Positions 38,280 through 49,441 of a stretch of DNA of 64,000 nucleotides are shown here, piece after piece (within the stretch, counting starts at the first letter, position 1; every line of letters begins with the position of its first letter). The notes beneath the pieces were generated by a model. It was not told where the DNA came from and searched no databases. It worked only from the letters and a program-made list of their open reading frames with translations. Source of the stretch: Citrus sinensis (taxonomy: Eukaryota > Streptophyta > Magnoliopsida > Sapindales > Rutaceae); the NCBI RefSeq assembly GCF_022201045.2, contig NC_068556.1:24037501-24101500 (forward strand), read 5' to 3'. The position numbers were made by a program, and so were the translations under genes.

Positions 38280-39591
38280 TTATATGGACTTATTTGTGCA
38301 TGAAAACACAAGCAATTAATTGGCCTTCTTCAACTATTCTTCTTCTTATTTATTTTTATTTTTTATTTTATTTTCAGTGATATCATATGTTAAAATGCTG
38401 CAAAAAAAAATTACCTTGATTGATCAAATGGTAGAGAAGGTGGCGAGGCTGTGAATTGGTGAGTTTAGATACATGGTTTTGTTAAATTTTTATATTATTT
38501 GATTAAATTAAAATATATTTTGTTTAAAAAAATAATAGTTCGAGTTTGGTTTTGGATTTGGGGCCCGATAACTCAAACCTAAACCGAAATATATTTGGAG
38601 CTTGGACTAATCCCTAAATAGACCCGTTTTCAATTTTGAAGTTTTTCGGAGACCCATACCCAACCCGAATTAATCGACGACCGATGGGTATAGACCTAAC
38701 AGAATATTGTCGTCTCTAATTCTCATATTAATTATATATGTATATCTTAAATATTCTTAAAATAATTCTTCAGGTTACAGGATCTTTGTCTTGTTGGCCT
38801 CCCAAGTATCAAAATAATAAATTATTGTTTTGGAATTAAATGCTAGTAATAATATCCCTCCAACAGCAATTGAAAAAATAACAATAAAATATTATCAGAT
38901 AAAAAATCAATAATAAAGTTAGCATGCAACAGGAAAGGCCTTGTCCCATCTCAAGACCAGTTTGGTAATGTTGTAACTTTTAAAACAATTGATGCTAGTT
39001 GTGCAATAAGAATAAGTATATTTAAAGAGAATAAATTAAATATTTGATAAATTTTATTTTTTAAAATACTGTGAGTTTTAAATCATCTTTTTATATTAAT
39101 CTATTATAAGAATGAAAATGATGAGAATAAATATAATGTTGAATAAAATTTATATAGACATTTATAAACATGTATAAATAATTTTTTTTATTGTGTAGAC
39201 AATAGTTGACAACTAAAATAAATATTTTTATTTTGTTATCTTAATATAATCAATAATAATTATAATCTCTTCAACTTTAATGATTTTAGTTCCTAATTGA
39301 ATATGATAGTTATAATTTTATATTTTATAGTATATGAGAGGATATATATAGAATTACATTAAGTAAAAAAGTAATTTTCAAAATTAAATTTTAAATAACT
39401 ATTCTTTAGATAAAGTGATTTTACCAAAAATTTTAAAAAAATTTATCAAACACTAAAATCAACTTTTAATTTTTTGTAATCACTTTTTAACTTCTCTAAA
39501 ACAAGCCCAGACAGCCCCTCAATATATTTCTGATTTCTTTAGAGCTGATCAATTAATACGCATGTGACAGTGTGTACCACTACTCTGAAAA
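38280..39591. other. Intergenic region with a direct copy of the foldback spacer
   Basis: The region at 38271-38430 directly repeats the foldback spacer (shared GCAATTAATTGGCCTTCTTC and the following CTT-rich tract). The segment at 38520-38720 resembles another GGGTTT-rich nonautonomous element. The rest is AT-rich without a gene. Confidence 0.5.
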
Positions 39592-39899
39592 GCTAATATA
39601 TAGTGCGGTCCATTTGATTTGATAGCATGCCATCATATTTCCAAATCTCTTAGTTGAGCTTTTCTTCTGATGATCTAAGTTGATAAGAATTAAGAGTCGT
39701 CAGAAATATATGGTTTAATTGTAAATTACTTGTGACGGTGGTGAGTGTAGACATCTATTTTGGTTAGTAGTTGAGTAATGACGACAGCTTCATTATTATT
39801 TCACCGGCAATTGATGATTCTATTCAAACTGAGTTGAATTTTGGGACATTTCATTAAGTAAGATTAGTAAACGCAATAAAGTGTGCCACTCGGTTACTC

Positions 39900-39907
39900 T
39901 ATAAATA
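39900..39907 (+). promoter_or_regulatory. TATA box of glycine-rich protein gene 1
   Basis: TATAAATA lies 78 bp before the ATG. It is identically placed in the duplicate gene (47951-47958). About 300 bp of upstream sequence (from 39592) is almost identical in both copies, so the promoter was duplicated with the gene. Confidence 0.75.
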
Positions 39908-39977
39908 GAGCACTAAGCCTTCGAAGCTTAGCATTACAAAGCAAGAATTTGTGTCTTTCTTCGACTCTTTTAGAAAT

Positions 39978-40727
39978 ATGGGGAAACTAATATTTAAGTC
40001 TGTTGGTGTGATGGTTGTGTTCTTTGTGTTGGTCATAGGAATTTCGGAATGTAGGAAACTTGAGGAAGATGAATTTGCTAAAGGCACTGGAGGTGGTTTT
40101 GGTGGTGGGGGTGGTGCAGGAGGAGGAGGAGGTCTTGGTGGTGGTGGTGCTGGTGGAGGATTTGGTGGTGGTGCTGGAGGTGGACATGGTGGTGGCGCTG
40201 GTGGAGGATTTGGTGGTGGTGCTGGAGGTGGACATGGTGGTGGCGCTGGTGGAGGATTTGGTGGTGGTGCTGGAGGTGGACATGGTGGTGGTGCTGGAGG
40301 TGGACATGGTGGTGGTGCTGGAGGTGGACATGGTGGTGGTGCCGGAGGTGGACATGGTGGTGGCATTGGAGGTGGAAAAGGTGGTGGGGCCGGAGGAGGC
40401 ACTGGTGGGGGTATTGGTGGTGGACATGGTGGAGGAGTTGGTGGTGGCATTGGGGGTGGAAAAGGTGGTGGTATAGGAGGTGGAGTTGGCGGCGGTGCTG
40501 GTGGTGGTATAGGAGGAGGTGCTGGTGGTGGCATTGGGGGTGGTAAAGGTGGCGGCATAGGAGGTGGAGCTGGAGGTGGTGCTGGGGGTGGCATTGGTGG
40601 TGGTGCAGGAGGTGGAGGAGGATTTGGTGGAGGTGGTGGTGCTGGTGGTGGTGGCAGTGGAGGAGGCAAAGGAGGTGGTGGAGGTTTTGGTGGTGGTGCT
40701 GGTGGGGGAATTGGAGGCAACTTTTGA
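39978..40727 (+). CDS. Secreted glycine-rich protein, copy 1
   Basis: A single-exon gene of 249 aa, probably a structural cell-wall glycine-rich protein. The first in-frame ATG is at 39978, downstream of the TATA box; the longer upstream frame has no ATG. The N-terminus MGKLIFKSVGVMVVFFVLVI is a signal peptide, probably cleaved before CRKLEEDEF. The rest is almost entirely GGG-X repeats with X = A, H, I, K, F or V, for example repeated GGGAGGGHGGG and GGGIGGGKGGG. The encoding DNA is a GGT/GGA-rich minisatellite that can easily expand or contract. The long proline-rich frame on the opposite strand is a composition shadow. The duplicate at 48029 encodes 219 aa. Confidence 0.85.
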   Translation: MGKLIFKSVGVMVVFFVLVIGISECRKLEEDEFAKGTGGGFGGGGGAGGGGGLGGGGAGGGFGGGAGGGHGGGAGGGFGGGAGGGHGGGAGGGFGGGAGGGHGGGAGGGHGGGAGGGHGGGAGGGHGGGIGGGKGGGAGGGTGGGIGGGHGGGVGGGIGGGKGGGIGGGVGGGAGGGIGGGAGGGIGGGKGGGIGGGAGGGAGGGIGGGAGGGGGFGGGGGAGGGGSGGGKGGGGGFGGGAGGGIGGNF

Positions 40728-41749
40728 TTCTAATATTTTCCTAGCTAGCGAGCTTGCTATAAAACCGTGCTTGTGCGTGCATGGGCTGTTTCATAGATAT
40801 GTAGCGAGAAAATCAAGTATCTCACAAGTAACAGCATCTATCTCTAGAATAAATAAAATGATATTTAACGTATGCTCTTAATCAATGTCTCTATACCTGC
40901 AGTTGTTCTCAATGGTAGGTTTATTGCGAGAAATTATGTTTTCATCTTATTTCAAACTTTGCTCGTAAAATTATATATGGCCAGTTTAGCCAAGAGGTCG
41001 TGACTCTCGCGTCCGAGTTTTTGCACATGATCATTTTGCATTTGCATGCATGTTTTCTTGTATATCGATATAATTTTTGTGCTGCGCGTGCGTGGATCCA
41101 TGCATTTTCTCTTGTCTGCATGGAATAAAGATGATCAGCTGCATCTATGCATCCCAAGTTCAAAATTTCTAATCCATTGAAAGTGAAACTTAATTTATAA
41201 AATTTTTTAAGACCTTTTTTTTTTAATTAACCTCTGTATATAGCAAAGTCTAGAGGATTGTAGTTTTTTTTTTTTAATAAAAGTTACGAGAAGAAGAAAT
41301 TAAAAAGAACCAATATTATTCGGATAGATCATGTATATTATCAATAGGTCCGGTATGAAGAGATCTATTAAAGATCAAATTGAGCCCGCGTATCCATAAA
41401 TTCAAATGAAACAAATTGATGTTGAACAAATTAGAGGTATTTAAGATTTAATTCAATCCAATCAAACTAATAGATCTAATCGAAACCAAACCATTTTTTG
41501 TATTGGATTGCAAAACGGAAAATCCAATGTTATTGGATTAATTATGGACTTATGTGTTCAAATCTAATAAATACCAATCCAACCATTTAATTTTTATTTT
41601 TTTGGGGAAAAAACCACATGCCACTTTCATGTTAACTTAAAGTAAAACCTAATTTTATCTCAGTTTATGATGTCGTAATCAAAATCATGGCATTAATACC
41701 ATAATCAAACATTAATTATTAATGAATCATAAGACATGTAAATTTAATA

Positions 41750-42490
41750 TAAAACTTATAAATCAATATTAAATATAAATTAAAACATAAATTATGTAAA
41801 TGGTACATAAGAGTTTTAAGTGGAAGGTAAAATAAGTAAACTAACATAGGAGTGGCAAATTGGTATATTATTTATAAATAAAACAAAAACTTACAAATGT
41901 AACATAAAATGTGTAAATCAAGTGTAAAATAAAAATATAAATTATGTAAATAAAACACAAGACCTGTAAATGGAAGGTAAGATAAATAAAATCAACGTAA
42001 TAATATTGGTAAATTGATGTATTATTAGTAAACAAAAAAATTACAGATATAATATAAAATTTTTAAATCAATATTAAGTGTAAATAAACTATAAATGATG
42101 TAAATGGAAGATTAAAAAAAACTAAAGTAACGTATGAGTGTCAAATTGGTGTATCAATGGCAAACAAAACAAAGGGCAAATCTAACATAAAACTTGTTAA
42201 TCAATAATAAGTGTAAAATAAAATATAAATTAGGTAAATGAAATATAAGAATTATAAATGGAAGATAAAACAAGTAGATTAATATAAGAGTGGTAAATTA
42301 GTGTATCATTAGTAAACAAAACAAAAACTTACATATATAATATAAAACTTGTAAATCAACATTAAATAAAAAATAAAACAAAAATTATATAAATAAAACA
42401 CACGACTCGTAAATAGAAGGTAAAACAAATAAATTAATATAAGAGTTATTGATAAAAATAAAAACCTACAAATACAAATTAAAAACTCAT
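41750..42490. repeat. AT-rich minisatellite, unit about 145 bp
   Basis: About five diverged tandem copies of a unit share GTAAATGGAAGGTAAAATAA, GTGGCAAATTGGT(A/G)TAT and AACAAAACTTACAA-like blocks. The block recurs near 41814, 41960, 42100, 42257 and 42410. A reverse-complement relative near 45240-45330 suggests that the array belongs to a larger inverted-repeat element. Confidence 0.6.
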
Positions 42491-42681
42491 TATAATAATA
42501 ATTACCTTATATATTTTCTGATTTTATATCTAAATTGAATAATGATAATTTTGAGTTTATGTAATTTATGTGATGATTTGTTAAGGATAAAATTTATCTC
42601 AAAATTAGATTTTTAAAAAATGATACTTTTCATGTTTTTTATCATTTTGAAGCTCCTTAAACAACATCAAATAATCTTTAA

Positions 42682-44363
42682 GGGTGCGTTTAGGATTGAG
42701 GTTGGGCAGCTGTAGTTTAAAAGTTACAGCACTAAAGTATTTGGTAAATACTAGCTTTTGTAGCTTGGAAGCTATATTAATATGGGTTTTCACTTATATG
42801 ATGAAAAATATATTATATCTTTAATAATTTTATCAAAATTATTATGAAATGCAAGTTATGCAACCCAAGAGGGGGGGTGAATTGGGATTTTAAAATTATG
42901 CAATATAATTCACACAACAATTTAATCTATTGCCTTAATCAAATAAAAAATAATAAATTCAATCAAGCACAATATTAAAAGAGTAAAGGAAGAGAAAACA
43001 AACACAAAGATTTTTACGTGGTTCGACTATCCCTGCCTACGTCCACGCCTTCAAGCACACCCGGCTTGAGGATTTCACTATCCAAGCCTCACAATGCTTC
43101 AAATGTTTACAATTGACTTCCAAGATGTCAATGGACCTTTACAACAAGAGATTATCTCCCCAATCTCTTCACCCCAAGTGTTTCTCACACTTATACACTC
43201 ACAATTTGATGAGAAATGAAAATCACAACAATGAAACTCTCTTTAAGAGTAGATAACAAATTATAGCTCAACGATGATTCAACAAATGATGATTTACGAA
43301 ATGGAAGCTCAATATATGTTATATGACGTTGTTTTTCCTTGTATTAGTTCTTAAAATGAAGTTAGAGTTGAGTTTTTATAGTTAAAGTCCGAAAACTAGC
43401 CGTTATAGGTAAATTCCAGCTCCCAAACGGTTAGCCGTTATAGGTAAATTCCAGCGCCCAAGCGGTTAGCCGCTTGATTTATCCAACTAGCCACTCATGA
43501 ACAGTGATATTACCGTTATTTTTGAATTTTGCTATAGTAACATTGTTCATTAAAATTACACTTTAGCCCAAAACTTTATATAATTATACTATGGCCTAAA
43601 TGTTATAAAACTTTATAAATAGGTCCAATTTCAAAATTTCTTAATAATGATTGTCAGCTCAAAACTTTCTGAAATTATGACATGGCCCCAAATATATTAT
43701 TATTTCACAAAAAAGTCCTTTTCAACATAATACCCATATTTATCAAAGTTCTCGAAACCTTTCACTTTAGTCTAAACTATTAATAAATTATAGTATGACC
43801 CAAAACATTTCAAATGTTTGTAAAAATGTCCAACTCCGAAATTTAATAATAATACTTATTAAAATCAAAGATTTTAAAACTTAGCATTTAAGTCCAAATT
43901 ACTCAAAACCACAAGGTGCTTTATCTTATAAAAATAAAACCTTTTAGTTTATAAAAAGTGATTAATTAAATTAATCTCTTGAGCTTCTCAAATGCTAAAT
44001 CATGCATCAATTTAATCATACCGGCTTTACAAGAATTTATCACACTAATTTATCCGTTGAGCTCTAAACTTTATTCTTGATTTCGTCGTTGTCCGTTGAG
44101 TGTCTTGAGCTTGATTTCACTTGATTCACTTGTATAAATATTACCCTTCAAAAACTAATGAAAATGTGAAATATAATATTTATTAAATCACTTAATACAT
44201 ATGTTTGTTATCATCAAAATTACAATATGTGTAGCCCTTTAGACTAACATATTATTCAAAATTTATATTTATTACATATTATTAACTTTTATTTCATAGT
44301 TACAATTTTTTTCCACAGTAGCTATATCTTAAAAGCTATAACACCTCAATTCCAAACGCACCC
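42682..44363. mobile_element. Tourist-like (PIF/Harbinger) MITE split by an LTR
   Basis: The termini GGGTGCGTTTAGGATTGAGG (42682) and CCTCAATTCCAAACGCACCC (44344-44363) are near-perfect inverted repeats. They are flanked by the 3-bp duplication TAA (42679-42681 and 44364-44366), as expected for PIF/Harbinger. Removing the nested LTR and one copy of its TSD leaves about 272 bp. This agrees with the 266-bp relative at 49774-50039. Confidence 0.85.
42845..44249 (-). mobile_element. SIRE-type Copia solo LTR nested in a MITE
   Basis: A 1405-bp sequence begins TGAAATGCAAG and ends GACTAACA, flanked by a perfect 5-bp target duplication TATTA (42840-42844 and 44250-44254). Read on the minus strand it has hallmarks I associate with SIRE-type LTRs. 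These are an early TTTTGATGATAACAAAC, a GTGGACGTAGGCAGG block followed by GAACCACGTAAAAATC, and a 3' end AATTCACCCCCCCTCTTGGG. No internal retroelement sequence or second LTR is present, so it is a solo LTR. Confidence 0.88.
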
Positions 44364-45526
44364 TAAGTATAGTCAAAAGCAAATTTTGAAACTACATGAA
44401 ATATGTATAAAACTCAAAAATATATCCAATGTTATAAATATATTGACAAAACACAAACGTTGTTGAGTTTGCTGATAAAAGAAACTAGGTTTCTGAATAA
44501 TGGTAAATCTTGTTGAAAGTTTGATTGAATAATATTAGAGTTTTGAGCCTCTTTTATAATAAGCCTAATTATCGTGAATGTACCAAAATAAGAAAATCCG
44601 AAATATAATATAATAATTAAAATTTTCTAATCAAAATAAGAAAAGAAAAACAAATGACACTCAAATTCGAATTCTAAAGAGAAGATAAAAATCCAAGAAA
44701 AAATAGAAAAAATAGGGAAAAATCTTAAAACTATAAAATGACCAGGAAAGAAGTAGAATTTCCAGCTTGACCACAGGGCAGAACGACTTAGGCAGTTTTG
44801 AATTTTGTTCGTCTCGTCGTAAGCTTCGAAATAATATATTATATGCCAAAAACAGACACATGTAGTCCAAGTTATGGCCTCTGAAAAGTACTCTACTCGC
44901 GACACATAACATCCTACATCATATATCATATATGTCTACTAATATATGAATATCTTTTTGTTTTTGGCTTGATCCACATCAAGAAAAATAATTTTTCATA
45001 ATAAACAAATACTATGATAAAAAAAATTATAAATGTCCTAGGATGAATATAGAACTCATGGTTATACTAATTCAATAAAATTCAATCCTTATTCCAATTG
45101 TTCTCAATACAATTTTTTTTTATTTTCAAATTGATGAGTGAATTTTTTTCTTTGGTTAATTAAATTAAATGAATAAAATATTTTTAATTAAATTTTAATG
45201 TTGATTTACAAATTTTGTATTATTTTTATAATTGTTTATTTTGTTTGTTATTTTAAAACACATATTTACCACTCTTATATTAATTTACTTGTTTTACCTT
45301 CTATTTACTAATCTTATACAAAATTTATGTTTGTTATGTCATTGACAACATAATTTTAAACACCGCATTATAGAAATTTCTGTCATAGAAACATCTTCAA
45401 CTGAATGCATTAATTTAATTCCATTACTCTTGCACTATAAATAAGTGTCACCGGTCCGAGCGTTGTAACACCAAGCAAGAACATAATCACATCTATTGCT
45501 CATTCTGTGTGTTGTCTTTTTAAAAC

Positions 45527-45797
45527 ATGAGAAAACATTGCAAGTACATCGGCGTGTTAGCTGTGACGTTTCTATTAACATTGATTCTAGGGATAGCTCA
45601 ATGCCGGAAGCAAATTGAGAAAAAAACGAAACTTCTGAAGGCGGCTTCGAAGATAGATTTGGACAAAAAAACAAGTGCTGGCCGCGCGCAGCTTCAAATC
45701 ACACGACGGAGGATTTAAAAAGGGCACTGTGATTAATGTTGGCGTTGGTGTTGCAGCTACAAAAGTAGAACATCAAGTTGGTTTGGATGCATGGTGA
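45527..45797 (+). pseudogene. Decayed small secreted protein gene, copy B1
   Basis: A TATA box (TATAAATA, near 45437) precedes ATG 45527. The frame starts MRKHCKYIGVLAVTFLLTLI, followed by LGIAQCRKQIEK. This is a signal peptide whose CRK-containing end resembles the glycine-rich protein precursors (GISECRKLEED). Compared with copy B2 (49173), two extra A residues in an A-run near 45619-45625 shift the frame, which stops at 45716-45718. Further downstream another frame would encode GTVINVGVGVAATKVEHQVG, ending at 45797. It is probably a broken relative of the cluster genes. A real 63-aa peptide cannot be excluded. Confidence 0.5.
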
Positions 45798-46517
45798 TGA
45801 GAGTGTAGGATCTGCCAGTGGTAATATTATTAATGATGGAGGTACTAATTAGGGCTCCCAAGATGTGGTGGCATGGGGATATATACAATTGTGGGCGATT
45901 TCCTAATTTTCTAGAATTCAGTAACTAATGATAGCATAAATATATGAATAAGATCTCCCACTAGGAATAAATATTTATGAATAGTGAAATAGAAAGTTCC
46001 ATTCCCTTTCTCACTATTTGCATGTGAAAGTAAAAAAAGAACCAAGGTGATATTCTGATTATCACCTTTTTTTTTATGAGAATCCATTCTCAAATTTTGT
46101 TTGACAATCACTTACGTGATTGATGATTGTTAGTGTATTGGATCCAAGATAACTTCTCAAATCAATTATAATTGTGTTTCAGATTTTGGACATATAAACA
46201 GTAAATTTAAGTGGATCAATTGCGCCACCCAAAAAAAAAAGGATTTCTTATATATCTCTATCGTGCAAATGTACACGTCTCAAAATTATTGAGCTTAAAT
46301 CTTTTCAAAATTTTTAATTCGGAATTAAAATTTATTACGTTTACGTACTCCTGATCGATGACAGTAACATCTGACGAACAAACATGAACAAATTGCATTA
46401 ACATTTTCTACTATTTCATAAGCTACAAATAGGGCTTCCCACTGAGCCTGCCAATGCCATAAAACAAGCTTTCTTTTCTTCCTTTCGATCGATCTTTTGC
46501 TTGAATAAAATAGAAAG

Positions 46518-46763
46518 ACGGCAAAATTCTCACAATGTACGTGTTAGCTTGGTGACTTTAATGTTTGTACTGACGATTGGGACAGCCAATGCCGGAAGCT
46601 CTAAAATATGATTTATCATCCACATGCAACTAGTATTATTGCAGAAACGTTAGGGGACAGTGCAAGGATTAGTGGCGGCAGTTTGACTAACGCTGGAGCT
46701 GCAGCCGCAAGGGTTGAAAAGCAAGGATCTGATGGTAATTTTGATGGTGATGTGAAATCGTGA
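46518..46763 (+). pseudogene. Decayed small secreted protein gene, copy C1
   Basis: The start codon equivalent to ATG in copy C2 (50446) is ACG here (46518-46520). A frame encodes the signal-peptide-like VSLVTLMFVLTIGTANAGSS but is broken by stops. A further in-frame remnant, SARISGGSLTNAGAAAARVE, then KQGSDG, ends at 46763. The alternating Gly/Ala-rich remnant resembles the tail of copy B. Not expected to be functional. Confidence 0.5.
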
Positions 46764-47950
46764 ATAGTGTTTATGAGATTGGTTCTAGGAATAAAAGTGA
46801 TCTGGGTTTTGCTTATGGAGAACAATCAATTCTATGATGCATAGGACACCAAAGATGTAGTGGAGCAAGGAATTTTTTTTTTTTTTTTTATATGCTGATG
46901 CATTACAATAAGGTAGATCCCCACTAAGAAGAGAGACAAATAGATCCTTATTGAGATGAGAGTCGTGTCCGAGTCATTACTAGTACTGGAATCCATGCGC
47001 TCAAGAACAGGATGTCAATGGACTATGAACCCATTGGCGGCCTATGGAAATTTTGAACGACTATATATATATGGCCGAAAATAATTTTTTTTAAAAAGAA
47101 AAAATATGTTAAAAGTATTAAATTATGATCAATGATAAATGTATAGATGCTTCCCCTTTCCACTCCTTCCATGCTGGCAAAAAAAATGGTTAATATGGAG
47201 ATTTTTATAATAAGTAATTCAACACTTCTTGAGTAGTATTGTTTAGTTTGAAATGAAACGACATTCATTTATTAGTATGATATTGAATAATGTAAGTAGA
47301 ATGATTAATAATTTTACAAGTACTGAAATTTATTATTTTATATAATAAATGAGTGCCACATCAATATTCGAGATAAAAATTTGAGATATTACTTACAAAA
47401 TCCAATATCATTCTTTCATTATTAAGAGCTGGTAAATGTGAATGTGATGCGTAAAAAGTAGCTTCATTTTGGAAGATACTATCAAATTCCTGTAGCATAA
47501 GGCTAAAGCCCAAAGTACAAATACCAAAGTTTTTTTGTTTTTTTTTTTGATAAAGTACAAATACCAAAGCTAACAAGCTTACACTAAATCGGTAGCACCA
47601 CTCGAATCAATTACATTTTTGGTTTCCTAAACTGGAATCAACTTCTTGCTAATATATAGTGCGGTCCATTTGATTTGATACCATGCCATCATATTTCCAA
47701 ATCTCTTAATTGAGCTTTTCTTCTGATAATCTTAGTTGATAATCTTAGTGGTCAGAAATATATGGTTTAATTGTAAATTACTTGTGACGGTGGTGAGTGG
47801 AGACATGCATTAGGTTAGTAGTTGAGTAATGGTGACAGCTTCACTATTATTTCACCGGCAATTGACGATTCTATTCAAACTGAGTTGAATTTTGGGACAT
47901 TTCATTAAGTAAGATTAGTACACGCAATAAAGTGTGCCACTTGGTTACTC

Positions 47951-47958
47951 TATAAATA
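47951..47958 (+). promoter_or_regulatory. TATA box of glycine-rich protein gene 2
   Basis: TATAAATA lies 78 bp upstream of the ATG, in the same context as in copy 1. Upstream sequence back to 47648 is nearly identical to 39592-39899. Confidence 0.75.
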
Positions 47959-48028
47959 GAGCACTAAGCCTTTGAAGCTTAGCATCACAAAGCAAGCATT
48001 TGTGTCTTTCTTCGACTCTTTTAGAAAT

Positions 48029-48688
48029 ATGGGGAAACTAATATTTAAGTCTGTTGGTGTGATGGTTGTGTTCTTTGCGTTGGTCATAGGAATTTCGGAA
48101 TGTAGGAAACTTGAGGAAGATGAATTTTCTAAAGGCATTGGAGGTGGTTTTGGTGGTGGGGGTGGTGCAGGAGCAGGTGGAGGTCTTGGAGGCGGTGATG
48201 GTGCTGGAGGTGGACATGGTGGTGGTTTAGGCGGGGGCGCCGGTGGTGGCATTGGAGGCGGAAAAGGTGGTGGAATAGGAGGCGGTGGGGGCGCTGGTGG
48301 GGGTGCTGGTGGTGGCATTGGAGGTGGAAAAGGTGGTGGACTAGGAAGTGGGGCCGGAGGAGGCACTGGTGGGGGTATTGGTGGTGGAAAAGGTAGTGGT
48401 ATAGGAGGTGGAGCTGGTGGTGGCGTAGGAGGTGGAGCTGGAGGAGGTGCTGGTGGTGGCATTGGGGGTGGAAAAGGTGGTGGTATAGGAGGTGGAGCTG
48501 GAGGTGGCGTAGGAGGTGGTGCTGGGGGTGGAAAAGGTGGCGACATAGGAGGTGGAGCTGGTGGTGGTGCAGGAGGTGGAGGAGGATTTGGTGGAGGTGT
48601 TGGTGCTGGTGGTGGCATTGGAGGAGGCAAAGGAGGTGGTGGAGGTTTTGGTGGTGGTGCTGGTGGGGGAATTGGAGGCAACTTTTGA
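48029..48688 (+). CDS. Secreted glycine-rich protein, copy 2
   Basis: A single exon encodes 219 aa and is the tandem paralogue of the gene at 39978. The signal peptide MGKLIFKSVGVMVVFFALVI differs at one position (A for V). The mature start CRKLEEDEFSKGIGG is nearly the same. The Gly-rich body has a different repeat register. It has more GGGIGGGKGGG and few GGGH units, and 30 fewer residues overall. This shows that the repeat body evolves much faster than the signal peptide or the promoter. The start was chosen at the first ATG after the TATA box. The C-terminal end GGFGGGAGGGIGGNF is the same in both copies. Confidence 0.85.
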   Translation: MGKLIFKSVGVMVVFFALVIGISECRKLEEDEFSKGIGGGFGGGGGAGAGGGLGGGDGAGGGHGGGLGGGAGGGIGGGKGGGIGGGGGAGGGAGGGIGGGKGGGLGSGAGGGTGGGIGGGKGSGIGGGAGGGVGGGAGGGAGGGIGGGKGGGIGGGAGGGVGGGAGGGKGGDIGGGAGGGAGGGGGFGGGVGAGGGIGGGKGGGGGFGGGAGGGIGGNF

Positions 48689-49172
48689 TTCTAATATTTT
48701 CCTAGCTAGCGAGCCTGCTATAAAACCATGCTTGTGCGTGCATGGGTTGTTTCATACCAAGTGTCTCAATAAGTAACAACACCTATCTCTGGAATAAATA
48801 AAATGATATTTGACGCGTGCTCTCAATCAATATCTCTGTGCATGCAGTTGTTCTCAATGGCGAGAAATTATGTTTTCGTCTTATGTCAAACTTTGCGCGT
48901 AAAATTATGGCCAGTTTAGCCACATTATCATTTCGCGTTTGCATGCATGTTTTCTTGCATATCGATACAATTTTTGTGCTGCACGTACGTGGATCCATGA
49001 ATTTTCTCGTCTGCATGGAATAAAGATGAACAGCTGCGTCTATGTATCCCAAGTTTAATTTATTTCCATTACTCTTAGCACTACAAATAAGGGTCACCAC
49101 TCCAAGCGTTGTAACACCAAGCAAGAGCATAATCATATCTATTGCTCATTCTGTGTGTTGTCTTTTTAAAAC

Positions 49173-49441
49173 ATGAGAAAACATTCCAAGTACATCGGCG
49201 TGCTGCCTGTGACTTTTCGGTTAATATTGGTTATAGGGATAGCTCAATGCCGGAAGCAAATTGAGAAAAACGAAACTTCTGAAGGCTGCTTTGAAGATGG
49301 ATTTGGAGAAAAAACAAGTGTTGGCCGCGCGCGGCGGCAAATCACATGGACGGAGGATTTAAAAAAGGCACTGTGATTAATGTTGGCGTTGGTGTTGCAG
49401 CTGCAAAAGTAGAACATCGAGTTGGTTTGGATGCATGGTGA
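49173..49441 (+). pseudogene. Decayed small secreted protein gene, copy B2
   Basis: The paralogue of 45527 starts MRKHSKYIGVLPVTFRLILV. The frame is open for 67 aa (stop at 49374-49376) and includes CRKQIEKNETSEGCFEDGFG. The better-conserved tail (GTVINVGVGVAAAKVEHRVG, stop 49439-49441) lies in another frame, so a frameshift in the Lys-rich region separates them. It could still be a short secreted peptide. Confidence 0.5.

Larger units (their letters stand above)
41161..45410. other. 4.2-kb segment present only in duplication unit 1
   Basis: Aligning the two units shows an abrupt loss of similarity after CATCCCAAGTT (about 41160) and its return at AATTCCATTACTCTT (about 45418). The segment contains an AT-rich minisatellite, a Tourist-like MITE with a nested solo LTR, and near 45240-45330 an inverted relative of the minisatellite unit. 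Insertion in unit 1 and deletion from unit 2 are both possible. I see no gene in it. Confidence 0.7.
39592..47647. repeat. Tandem duplication, unit 1 (glycine-rich protein cluster)
   Basis: Homologous in order and sequence to unit 2 (47648-51597). The junction is sharp. The pentamer GCTAA occurs at the start of unit 1 (39592), at the unit 1/unit 2 join (47648) and just after unit 2 (51598). Sequence on each side matches as expected for one tandem duplication with 5-bp microhomology. Unit 1 is longer mainly because it contains about 4.2 kb (about 41161-45410) that unit 2 lacks. Gene order in both units is a glycine-rich protein followed by small decayed secreted relatives. Confidence 0.9.

Noticed and set aside
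39899-40720. 273-aa proline-rich (PPPAPPPCPPP) frame on the minus strand, and a similar one at 47950-48681
   Set aside because: Exact reverse shadow of the GGN codons of the glycine-rich genes. It has no signal peptide and no promoter of its own, and it is explained by composition.
41600-42500. Possible CRISPR-like array of regularly spaced repeats
   Set aside because: The repeats are diverged AT-rich minisatellite units of about 145 bp in a plant nuclear sequence, without unique spacers.
44627-44929. 100-aa and 83-aa hydrophobic minus-strand frames
   Set aside because: Phe/Ile-rich translations of AT-rich DNA with no homology that I recognise, within the unit-1-specific repeat block.
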